From: Flavobacteriales bacterium
GTDB taxonomy: Bacteria; Bacteroidota; Bacteroidia; UBA10329
Reading direction: 5' to 3'
DNA: 29,546 nucleotides
Assembly: GCA_020635495.1 (NCBI GenBank)
Contig: JACJZQ010000023.1
Location: forward strand, 1 to 29,546
Shown piece by piece: positions 1 through 6,318 of the stretch. The notes below the pieces were generated by a model. The model was given only the letters and a program-made list of their open reading frames with translations. It was not told the origin of the DNA and made no database searches. A program made the position numbers and the translations under genes. How positions within the stretch are numbered: the stretch's first letter is position 1; each line of letters starts with the position of its first letter.

Positions 1-864
1 TGTGTGCTTCTCCAAAAGATGGTGGGCCTTGATGATAACGAGCGGTGCAGCCGCCTCAAACCCAACGCGACCTTTGATACCGATAATTGTATCTCCAACA
101 TGCACATCGCGGCCAATGCCGTAGCCAGCCGCCATTTCCTCCAGCGCATTGATTGCTGACACCGGATCCATTTCGGTTCCGTTCAATCCTGTCAATTGCC
201 CTTCGGTGAATTGCAGCGTAACCTCTAGCGGTTCCGTTTTGGTAACTGGCGTTGGATAGGCCGATTCTGGCAAAGGCTTGTGCGAAGTGAGCGTTTCCGC
301 GCCACCAACACTCGTCCCCCACAATCCTTTATTGATCGAATACTGCGCTTTGGTCCAATCGAGTTCGATGCCCGCCTCTTTCAAGTAATCGATTTCCTGT
401 TGGCGACTCAATTTCAGGTCGCGGATCGGGGTGATAATCTCCGTTCCAGGCAACAGCAGTCCGAATGCAAGATCGAAACGCACTTGGTCGTTTCCTGCGC
501 CTGTACTTCCGTGCGCAATCGCATCAGCATTGATGGATGCTGCAAATTCAGCCAGCGCAATGGCCTGATAAACGCGCTCAGCACTCACCGACAACGGATA
601 AGTGTTGTTCTTGAGCACGTTTCCATAAATCAGATAACGGATGATGCGCTGGTAGTAATCATTAGTGCGTTCCAACACACGGAATGAATCAACACCAGCC
701 AGTTCCGCGCGCTTCGCGATGCGTGTTTTCTCCTCTTCGGAAATGCCACCGGTATCAACCAATGCGGCATGCACTTCCATTCCTTTTTCAATGGTCAGGT
801 ACTTGGCGCAGAACGTGGTATCCAAACCACCGCTGAACGCCAATACGACTTTCTTCTTTGTCAT
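1..864 (-). CDS. argG: Argininosuccinate synthase (3'-truncated by the window)
   Basis: ATP-dependent ligation of citrulline and aspartate to argininosuccinate, the penultimate step of arginine synthesis, in the cytoplasm. Translating the minus strand from the ATG at 864 gives 288 codons open to the window edge. The N-terminus starts MTKKKVVLAFSGGLDT, which holds the SGGLDT PP-loop of N-type ATP pyrophosphatases. Later stretches such as AHGSTGAGNDQVRFD and the region around LWGTSVGGAE are typical of ArgG. The family is usually about 400 residues, so roughly the last quarter lies outside the window. The start overlaps the stop of the upstream acetyltransferase gene by four bases (ATGA), so the two are very likely translationally coupled in an arginine operon that continues to the left. 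Identification is firm. Confidence 0.96.
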   Translation of the reverse strand, partial: MTKKKVVLAFSGGLDTTFCAKYLTIEKGMEVHAALVDTGGISEEEKTRIAKRAELAGVDSFRVLERTNDYYQRIIRYLIYGNVLKNNTYPLSVSAERVYQAIALAEFAASINADAIAHGSTGAGNDQVRFDLAFGLLLPGTEIITPIRDLKLSRQQEIDYLKEAGIELDWTKAQYSINKGLWGTSVGGAETLTSHKPLPESAYPTPVTKTEPLEVTLQFTEGQLTGLNGTEMDPVSAINALEEMAAGYGIGRDVHVGDTIIGIKGRVGFEAAAPLVIIKAHHLLEKHT

Positions 865-1541
865 TTGCTTTCAGTTTGTGTAGCCTGTTTCAATGCAGGC
901 TTAAGTGATGGAAATGATGGAATGAGATTCTGAAGTCGTTTTCCTCGTTCCACCATGAATTTCTTGAAACCTGCCCAACGTTGGACCTTGGTTTCTACCA
1001 CAGGTTGGCTTACCGTTTTTTCCATGTACATCATCCCTGTGCACATGCACATGGTGCGGTTCGTTCGCTGCAACACATCAAAGTTCACGCAGCTTTGGCA
1101 GCCTTTCCAAAACGCCTCATCCTGAGTGAGTTCCGAGAACGTGACAGGTTTGTAGCCAAGGTCTGAATTGATCTTCATCACCGCCAAACTGGTAGTAATT
1201 CCGAACAACTTTGCCTCTGGGAACATTTCTCGCGATAGCTTGAAAATGGCCGACTTGATCGCTCTTGCCAAACCTGTTTTACGATAATCGGGATGAACGA
1301 TGAGCCCTGAATTGGCGACATACTTCTTGTCTTCCCAACTTTCAATGTAGCAAAAGCCGACCACAGAATCGCCATTAAGAGCAATGACCGCCTTCCCTTC
1401 AGACATCTTTTTCTGAACATATTCGGGTTCGCGTTTGGCAATACCTGTCCCTCTGACCTTGGCGGCCTCTTCCATCATTTGGCAGATGGTGAATGCAAAA
1501 GGATGATGGCTAATGTCAGCCACCTTGACTTCATAATTCAT
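861..1541 (-). CDS. GNAT-family N-acetyltransferase, arginine-operon associated
   Basis: A 226-residue GNAT protein. The acetyl-CoA loop is visible as VHPDYRKTGLA (residues about 82-92). I chose the ATG at 1541 because the 17 extra residues from 1592 are unlike a GNAT N-terminus, and MNYEVKVADISHH begins directly with the fold. Residues 148-167 carry an unusual cysteine set, CQSC followed by CMC, beyond the core GNAT motifs. The gene overlaps argG by four bases. Related GNAT genes sit beside argG in other Bacteroidota, and a role as the N-acetylglutamate synthase that starts the pathway is a reasonable inference, but substrate specificity cannot be read from the sequence. The basic C-terminal tail (about residues 190-226) looks non-catalytic. 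Confidence 0.85.
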   Translation of the reverse strand: MNYEVKVADISHHPFAFTICQMMEEAAKVRGTGIAKREPEYVQKKMSEGKAVIALNGDSVVGFCYIESWEDKKYVANSGLIVHPDYRKTGLARAIKSAIFKLSREMFPEAKLFGITTSLAVMKINSDLGYKPVTFSELTQDEAFWKGCQSCVNFDVLQRTNRTMCMCTGMMYMEKTVSQPVVETKVQRWAGFKKFMVERGKRLQNLIPSFPSLKPALKQATQTESK

Positions 1542-1735
1542 GAAATTCGAATGATTGTTTTGTTCAATTGGTGGAATGCGCACTGACCTCAACGGTCCAA
1601 AGAAGTACGACTCAGACCCTCAGAATGAAAAAGCGCGGGCATGCGTTCTGCCGCCTCGCACAAATGCCAGCTTCGCACTCATGAAGAAGTGCCAGAAACT
1701 GAATACCGTTCATATTGAACTCGTTTTGCATGGCG

Positions 1736-1743
1736 CAAAATTA
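1736..1743 (-). promoter_or_regulatory. Candidate -7 box for the GNAT-argG operon
   Basis: The minus strand reads TAATTTTG, an exact match to the Bacteroidota -7 consensus TAnnTTTG. It lies about 195 bases upstream of the GNAT ATG. The inverted repeat at 1748-1767 falls between this box and the expected -33 position. No clear -33 TTG is present, so this is a candidate only. Confidence 0.35.
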
Positions 1744-1747
1744 AAAG

Positions 1748-1767
1748 ATGTTCAATTTTCTGAACAT
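1748..1767. promoter_or_regulatory. Inverted repeat, candidate operator
   Basis: ATGTTCA, six bases, then TGAACAT: perfect 7-base arms immediately upstream of the candidate -7 box of the arginine operon. Position and symmetry fit a dimeric repressor site. It does not match the E. coli ARG box (TGAAT...ATTCA), so the binding protein is unknown. Confidence 0.35.
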
Positions 1768-1872
1768 GATTTTTAGCAATTGGAGCAGAATTAATTGAAG
1801 CTTAACCCAATGCACCTATTCATCTGGCCAACGCAAAATGTCAGAACGCAAGAGTTCCATCACCGCGATTTC

Positions 1873-1880
1873 TACTTTTG
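1873..1880 (+). promoter_or_regulatory. -7 promoter box of the desaturase gene
   Basis: TACTTTTG matches TAnnTTTG exactly and ends four bases before the ATG at 1885. This spacing is common for Bacteroidota genes with very short leaders. It supports choosing 1885 over the ATG at 1795, which would place the promoter inside the coding sequence. Confidence 0.6.
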
Positions 1881-1884
1881 CAGC

Positions 1885-2844
1885 ATGAGCAAAGCCAGCC
1901 TCGTACGTTACAAGGAAGATTACAGAACCATTGCCACGGTAGTTGCTTACGGTATCTTCTACCCGATCAGCTGGTACTTGTGGGGCGAATTCGGTTGGGT
2001 TGGAAAGACCATACTTGTACTGGTGCATTGCAACTGGCAATTCTTCATTGCCACCATCATTCACAATACGATTCATGTTCCCATTTTCCGAAGCATGACT
2101 TGGAACAAAGCTTTCCAGTTTCTGCTTTCGGCAGTTAAGGGAAACCCTGTAAGTGGGTATGTTCCTGGTCACAATCTCAGTCATCACAAACATTTGCAGA
2201 CACCAAAGGACGCTGCACGTACGACCCGCGCTCGTTTCAAGTGGAATTTCCTGAACCAACTACTGTTCTTCTTCTTGCTTGCGCGAGATATTATGAAGTC
2301 GGAAAAGGCTTTCGTTCAGCGAATGAAGGATGTGAAGCCAGGTTGGTCGTCTCAGTACAAGAAGGAGGCAATTCTTGTGGGAACGATAAAAGTGGGGGCT
2401 CTGATCGTTGATTGGCAACGCATGCTTTTCCTCATTTTCATTCCGAACATGTATTCGCTTTGGGGCATTTTCGGGACCAATTACTGGCAGCACGATGGTT
2501 GCGATGAAACGCACCCGTATAATCACTCGCGTTCGTTTACTGGAAAGTTGTTCAATTGGATGGCGTTCAACAATGGTTATCACGGAATTCACCACATGTA
2601 TATGGGCGTGCATTGGAGCTTGTATCCTGAATATCACGAACGCTTACTGAAACCACACGTTCACCCGAGCCTCGACCAGAAATCACTTTTCGTGTATCTG
2701 TGGAAGTCTTGTATTTGGCCAGGCAAACGATTGGATTACCTCGGAAATCCGGTTCAACTTCCACCTAAAGTGGATACTCAGGATTGGGTGAGTGACGTGT
2801 CTATCGACCCTGATGCAAAAGTTGCTTTGGGAGCCATTCAGTGA
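1885..2844 (+). CDS. Membrane fatty-acid desaturase family protein
   Basis: A 319-residue integral membrane di-iron enzyme of the fatty-acid desaturase/hydroxylase family. The three histidine clusters are present in order: HNTIH (residues 60-64), HNLSHHKH (96-103) and HGIHH (233-237). Hydrophobic segments surround the first cluster (about residues 16-59) and another lies near residues 175-190. Together the histidines bind the two irons that activate oxygen. The substrate (acyl lipid, alkane or other) is not determined by these motifs. The start at 1885 is set by the TACTTTTG box just upstream; the frame also opens at 1795, but those 30 residues lack membrane or motif character. The stop codon directly abuts the stop of the convergent SEL1 gene. 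Confidence 0.88.
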   Translation: MSKASLVRYKEDYRTIATVVAYGIFYPISWYLWGEFGWVGKTILVLVHCNWQFFIATIIHNTIHVPIFRSMTWNKAFQFLLSAVKGNPVSGYVPGHNLSHHKHLQTPKDAARTTRARFKWNFLNQLLFFFLLARDIMKSEKAFVQRMKDVKPGWSSQYKKEAILVGTIKVGALIVDWQRMLFLIFIPNMYSLWGIFGTNYWQHDGCDETHPYNHSRSFTGKLFNWMAFNNGYHGIHHMYMGVHWSLYPEYHERLLKPHVHPSLDQKSLFVYLWKSCIWPGKRLDYLGNPVQLPPKVDTQDWVSDVSIDPDAKVALGAIQ

Positions 2845-3534
2845 TCAGAGGTATTTCTCCAATCTGTTATTGATGATGAAATCCCTCGCCTTCAGGTTTC
2901 CTTGATTGGCAGCTTTTTGCATCCACATGGCAGCCAGATCATTGTTCTTGGTCACTCCTCTCCCATAATAATACATCCAACCCAAATTGAATTGTGCTTC
3001 TGAATGCCCTTCCTTGGCGGCTATTCTGAACCATTGTAATGCCTTTTGGTAGTCTACCGCTACCCCTTCACCAGCCAAATAGACATTTCCGAGCATATTC
3101 TGTGCATCTCGATGGCCTTGCAATGCAGCCAACTCAAACCACACGACCGCATGTCCGCAACTTGTCGCTTTCTGACAATCGGCTCCATAATAGATCATCC
3201 CCAATGCAAATTGAGCATCCGCTATATCCTGATGCGCAGCCATCAGATACCATTTTTCAGCTTCGGGAATATTGCGTTCCACCCCGGATCCGCGCTGGTA
3301 GATCAAACCAAGATTGTATTGCGCAAAAGCCACGCCTGATTCTGCAGCCTCGGTAAACCAAAATATGGCGCTATCTACATTTTCTTCCACTCCCTTACCA
3401 TTGTAAAACGACAATGCCAGATTATACTGCGCCTTCTCATTTCCATTGTAGGCTAAGCTTTTCAACTCATCAATGGCCTGGGCATTAGCTCCCAAATTGA
3501 GAAAGATTAATAAGACAAGAATTCTGATGGTCAT
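2845..3534 (-). CDS. Secreted SEL1-repeat (TPR-like) protein
   Basis: A 229-residue protein starting MTIRILVLLIFLNLGANAQA, a clear Sec signal peptide with a likely SPase I cut after the ANA/AQA region. Five SEL1-like repeats of about 36 residues follow, each with the AQxxLGxxYxxGxGVxxxxxxAxxWxxxAAxxG pattern. The third is longer and carries a two-cysteine insertion (ADCQKATSCGHA) that could form a disulfide after export. SEL1 repeats bind proteins, so an adaptor role in the periplasm or envelope is the most that can be inferred. I start at 3534 rather than 3591 because the signal peptide begins there. Its stop abuts that of the desaturase gene with no gap. Confidence 0.85.
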   Translation of the reverse strand: MTIRILVLLIFLNLGANAQAIDELKSLAYNGNEKAQYNLALSFYNGKGVEENVDSAIFWFTEAAESGVAFAQYNLGLIYQRGSGVERNIPEAEKWYLMAAHQDIADAQFALGMIYYGADCQKATSCGHAVVWFELAALQGHRDAQNMLGNVYLAGEGVAVDYQKALQWFRIAAKEGHSEAQFNLGWMYYYGRGVTKNNDLAAMWMQKAANQGNLKARDFIINNRLEKYL

Positions 3535-3654
3535 CTTAGGATAGTAAAGAACATACAATGTTAAAGAATTGCCACAATTCATCTGTGACACATGTCATCA
3601 ATAAATGAAAATGGTGATGAATTTTTCCAACTACCGATGAACAATCAAATGTTT

Positions 3655-3672
3655 TCAATGTTTAAACATTGA
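3655..3672. promoter_or_regulatory. 18-bp perfect palindrome, candidate operator of yceI
   Basis: TCAATGTTTAAACATTGA is perfectly self-complementary over all 18 bases. It lies four bases upstream of the TACATTTG -7 box of the yceI gene, so a bound dimer would block RNA polymerase. The regulator is not in the window. The site is seen directly; the operator role is inferred. Confidence 0.5.
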
Positions 3673-3676
3673 TACA

Positions 3677-3684
3677 TACATTTG
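3677..3684 (+). promoter_or_regulatory. -7 promoter box of the yceI gene
   Basis: TACATTTG, an exact TAnnTTTG match, 25 bases before the yceI ATG. A good -33 TTG is not visible; the nearest candidate is TTTTC at 3652-3656. Confidence 0.55.
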
Positions 3685-3709
3685 TAACCATAATCAATCA
3701 ACAATCAAA

Positions 3710-4345
3710 ATGAAAACAACCAAATTACTATTGACATTTACAGCGGCAGGAACACTATTTCTAGCAAGCTGCGGTGGTGGACACGAACATTCTAACGAAT
3801 CTGAGGCTACCAGCGAAGAAACTGCTGCAGTAGAAGCAGTTACCAAAACGGTAGACCCTGCTGCCAGCACAGTTAACTGGGTAGGAAAAATGATCGGCAT
3901 TAAAGCGCACAACGGAACTATCAACTTGCAAGAAGGGTCATTGACCATGGAAGGTGATAAAATTGTAGGCGGAAGCTTCGTGGTAGATATGAGCAGCATT
4001 ACTCCACTTGACGAGAACTATGCTCCTGACGGTAGCGAGCAAGGAACTCGTGAAATGCTTGTTGGTCACCTTTCTTCTGGAGATTTCTTCGCAGTGGAAG
4101 AAAACCCAACAGCAAGCTTTGAAATTACCGGTGCGAACGAAGATGGAAGTGTTAGTGGAAACCTTACTGTTCGTGGTAAGACCAACGAAGAAACTGTTAC
4201 TGACGTGGTTGTTGGTGAAGGAAGCGTTTCTGGAACCTTGGTTTTCGACCGAAAGAAGTATGATGTGTCTTTTGATGTTCTTGCGAAGGATGCTGTGCTT
4301 TCGGATGATATTGAGCTCAAGATCGAATTGAAGGTAGCTGGATAG
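3710..4345 (+). CDS. YceI-family lipoprotein
   Basis: A 211-residue protein. The signal peptide MKTTKLLLTFTAAGTLFLASC ends in the lipobox LASC, so it is probably lipidated at Cys21 and membrane-anchored. A Ser/Glu-rich linker (about residues 27-45) leads into a YceI beta-barrel domain. That domain is recognised by VDPAASTVNWVGKMIGIKAHNG near its start, the GxxVVDMSSI strand, FFAVEENPTASFEITG and a final DVxxKDAVLSDDIELKIELK. YceI domains are lipocalin-like and bind long apolar molecules such as polyprenoid quinones or fatty acids; the ligand here is unknown. Transcription probably starts at the TACATTTG box, with the 18-bp palindrome as its operator. A strong terminator hairpin follows the stop. 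Confidence 0.93.
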   Translation: MKTTKLLLTFTAAGTLFLASCGGGHEHSNESEATSEETAAVEAVTKTVDPAASTVNWVGKMIGIKAHNGTINLQEGSLTMEGDKIVGGSFVVDMSSITPLDENYAPDGSEQGTREMLVGHLSSGDFFAVEENPTASFEITGANEDGSVSGNLTVRGKTNEETVTDVVVGEGSVSGTLVFDRKKYDVSFDVLAKDAVLSDDIELKIELKVAG

Positions 4346-4378
4346 GTTAGGTTGATAGTGACTTCGATCATTGAGATG

Positions 4379-4405
4379 AAAGGGCGGCCAAATGGCCGCC
4401 CTTTT
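4379..4405 (+). terminator. Rho-independent terminator after yceI
   Basis: AGGGCGGCCA (4381-4390), loop AA, then TGGCCGCCCT (4393-4402) form a perfect 10-bp GC-rich stem, extended by flanking A:T pairs and followed by a T-run. The strong stem with a downstream T-run suits termination of yceI. Confidence 0.85.
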
Positions 4406-4407
4406 CT

Positions 4408-4434
4408 GTAGGGGCGTATCGCAATACGCCCTTA
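4408..4434. repeat. Short palindromic dispersed repeat (copy 1)
   Basis: GGGCGTAT (4412-4419), loop CGCA, ATACGCCC (4424-4431): a perfect 8-bp stem flanked by GTAG on the left and TTAC on the right. A related copy with the same flanks sits at 13829-13857 in another convergent gap, so this is a dispersed element. It may also terminate the convergent outer-membrane protein gene. Confidence 0.6.
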
Positions 4435-6132
4435 CTAGAACGTGAAATGCAATCCTGCGATGAAGCTGAACCTCTGAACCGGATACTGGTTCCAGATCTC
4501 GTAGCGCATGGCGGCAATATTCCGTAGGTCAACGAATGCGCCTATCCATCTTTTATAGCGGTATTCTGCTCCAAGACTGATGTCTGCATACCCATTCATT
4601 TTGATCGGTTGGACATGTGTTCCGAGGCTATCGGTTGCATAACCTTTCGCCACGCGGTTTCCTGCCGCTGTGATGGAAGCCTTGAAAATGAACTTGTTGT
4701 TCAGGTTATAATTCCCTGAGAATACAAACGTGAATGGCGCCTGCTGCCATGGTTGCACACTATCATTCGGCATGTGGAACAAGCGATATTGGGCCGTGGC
4801 CTGCACGAATAGCTTCTCACTGAGCGAGTAGCTCAATGAACCTTTGAACCGAGTGATGCGGATGTCATGATATTCTGGCGTGAACTTCAGTCCCACACCA
4901 TCAGAAGTATCATTCACAAACAGCATGTAATTCTGTGTAATGATCTCAGCGACAGAAAGGTCAAAACCGAGAATTCGGAAGATGTTGCCTTTGAAACCTC
5001 CTTTAACATTCAACCGCTCGTAGCTGTTCTTGCGGATGAGGTCGGTGTGTGCATACGGATTGACCTCTGAAATGCTTCTCAGACCGTTGCGCTGAACACC
5101 ACCCGTTGCATTCACATAGAACCGAACCATGTCTTGGGCAAGGAAATAATGCAACCGCAGAATAGGCGTCAGAATGGGTTTGACGTACGTACTTCTACCA
5201 TCTACGAACATGCCGAAACCAGCATCAATTCCCCAGCGTTCTCTGCGGTGTCTGAACTCGCTTTCCAATCCGAAAATCACGTTATCGTCAATTCCAGAAA
5301 TGGGCGATTGATTGTGATACACGTCCAAATTGGAGCGCACCTGCACCTCGCTTTTCTTGATCGGAACGACCACGCCACCGTTCAATGATGCCCTACCCTC
5401 TTGGTTCTTGAAACGGTCGAGGGTGTGGCTGTAACTAAGGTCAGCGAAATCGAAGATCTTCTTCTTTTTTCCTTGTTGCGTCCGTAAAGCGATTGTTCCT
5501 TTCACATGATGAAACATCTGGTTGATACTGTCCTTGGGCGGTTGCAATTCCGAAGGGTCGTAACCGTAGTAATAGTTCTGATCGAGGTCGTATTCCACAT
5601 CTGCCGAAAGCACATGCCGCTTCATGAAATACTTCCCGAAAACAGAAACGCCCGCATCCGTAAACCCGAACGGTTTTCCTTCCAACTTGGCGAATGATGC
5701 ATGGTATCTCGCAAATCCACCTGCTTGGTATTTCTTGTTCCGAAGACTCGAAAATGAAGCCTCGGCATACGGCATGGTGTAATTCCCAAAGCCGACTTTC
5801 AGGTAACCGTTGTACAGTTTCGAAAGTGGTTCCTTCCCTAATCTAACCGCCTTCATCGGTTCCATCTCGTTGGCGATTTCGGGTTCCTTCGGAAGCACCT
5901 CATACTGCATTTCGGGTAGCGTGACCGTGTCCTTTTCCAATTCAGGTTGCACGGCATGTTTCTTCGCGTCCCGTGTATCGGGGCGGTAGTCCTTCCGAAC
6001 GGTAAACCGAAGACTGTCAGGAAGTTTTTCATCATCATTCTGCGCCAGCGCAACACTCGCAGCCAGCAGCATCAGTAAACTCAGTTTCAGGGTTTTTCCC
6101 GATAGCAATCGGGATTTCGCTTTGCTCAACAT
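4435..6132 (-). CDS. Outer-membrane beta-barrel protein (TonB-receptor-like)
   Basis: A 565-residue protein. The signal peptide is MLSKAKSRLLSGKTLKLS followed by LLMLLAASVALAQ, with a cut likely after ALA or AQ. A charged, proline-containing linker (about residues 31-100) follows. From about residue 107 the sequence alternates hydrophobic and polar residues with frequent aromatics (LKVGFGNYTMPYAEASFSSL and many similar strands), and the chain ends in GLHFTF with a terminal Phe, the classic outer-membrane barrel signature. No complete plug domain or TonB box is obvious, so I call it TonB-receptor-like at most. It follows the giant TPR gene on the same strand and the two probably form a functional pair. 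Codons 7-13 derive from a palindromic repeat (6097-6114). Confidence 0.78.
   Translation of the reverse strand: MLSKAKSRLLSGKTLKLSLLMLLAASVALAQNDDEKLPDSLRFTVRKDYRPDTRDAKKHAVQPELEKDTVTLPEMQYEVLPKEPEIANEMEPMKAVRLGKEPLSKLYNGYLKVGFGNYTMPYAEASFSSLRNKKYQAGGFARYHASFAKLEGKPFGFTDAGVSVFGKYFMKRHVLSADVEYDLDQNYYYGYDPSELQPPKDSINQMFHHVKGTIALRTQQGKKKKIFDFADLSYSHTLDRFKNQEGRASLNGGVVVPIKKSEVQVRSNLDVYHNQSPISGIDDNVIFGLESEFRHRRERWGIDAGFGMFVDGRSTYVKPILTPILRLHYFLAQDMVRFYVNATGGVQRNGLRSISEVNPYAHTDLIRKNSYERLNVKGGFKGNIFRILGFDLSVAEIITQNYMLFVNDTSDGVGLKFTPEYHDIRITRFKGSLSYSLSEKLFVQATAQYRLFHMPNDSVQPWQQAPFTFVFSGNYNLNNKFIFKASITAAGNRVAKGYATDSLGTHVQPIKMNGYADISLGAEYRYKRWIGAFVDLRNIAAMRYEIWNQYPVQRFSFIAGLHFTF
6097..6114. repeat. Palindrome inside the OMP signal-peptide coding region
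   Basis: TCCCGAT (6097-6103), AGCA, ATCGGGA (6108-6114): perfect 7-bp arms. It is read as SRLLSGK in the n-region of the outer-membrane protein signal peptide. From memory, TCCCGAT/ATCGGGA hairpins are frequent dispersed elements in Bacteroidota genomes, mostly between genes. Confidence 0.6.
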
Positions 6133-6187
6133 GATTCGGTTCTTTAGGTTGATTTTTAAAATCCTCCGACTTCCCTTGGGTCAGCCA

Positions 6188-6318
6188 CCTCCTTTTCTAA
6201 GGAGGAAGGGGCTCAGTTCCCCCTTACAAAGGGGGTGCCGAGGAACGAGGCGGGGGATTTCCATTTTTCCTTTTCTCATTTTTCTTTTTTCGTCCCCCTT
6301 CGAGGGATTTAGGGGGTT
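6188..6318. repeat. Dispersed C/G-rich hairpin repeats between the TPR and OMP genes
   Basis: Three hairpin-forming units: CCTCCTT-N4-AAGGAGG (6188-6205), CCCCCTT-N3-AAGGGGG (6219-6235) and CCCCCT...AGGGGG (6294-6316). Pyrimidine-rich spacers separate them. They belong to the same general family as 9338-9430 and 12083-12117. The cluster fills almost the whole gap between two same-strand genes, so it could attenuate or process the shared transcript. Confidence 0.7.

Larger units (their letters stand above)
1542..1884. other. Divergent intergenic region, arginine operon / desaturase
   Basis: About 340 bases between two divergent starts. It contains a candidate minus-strand -7 box (1736-1743), an inverted repeat ATGTTCA-N6-TGAACAT (1748-1767), a smaller inverted repeat TTTTGC-N5-GCAAAA (1724-1740), and a plus-strand -7 box just before the desaturase start. 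An open frame from 1555 to 1776 has no recognisable protein character. The roughly 190-base stretch between the minus-strand box and the GNAT start would form a long 5' leader if that promoter is used. Confidence 0.5.
3535..3709. other. Palindrome-rich divergent promoter region
   Basis: 175 bases between the divergent SEL1 and yceI genes. It contains GAATTG-CCA-CAATTC (3566-3580), TGACA-CA-TGTCA (3586-3597, with a Crp-like TGTGA-N6-TCA reading from 3584), and the 18-base perfect palindrome at 3655-3672. A half-site-like CAATGTTAAA at 3556-3565 resembles half of that palindrome. Confidence 0.5.

Noticed and set aside
1555..1776. 73-codon plus-strand open frame in the arginine/desaturase intergenic region
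   Set aside because: No recognisable domain, overlaps candidate regulatory repeats, and no promoter or family-like start.
6188..6318. CRISPR-like array in the repeated C/G-rich region
   Set aside because: The units are palindromic and unequal, with no regular spacers and no cas genes.
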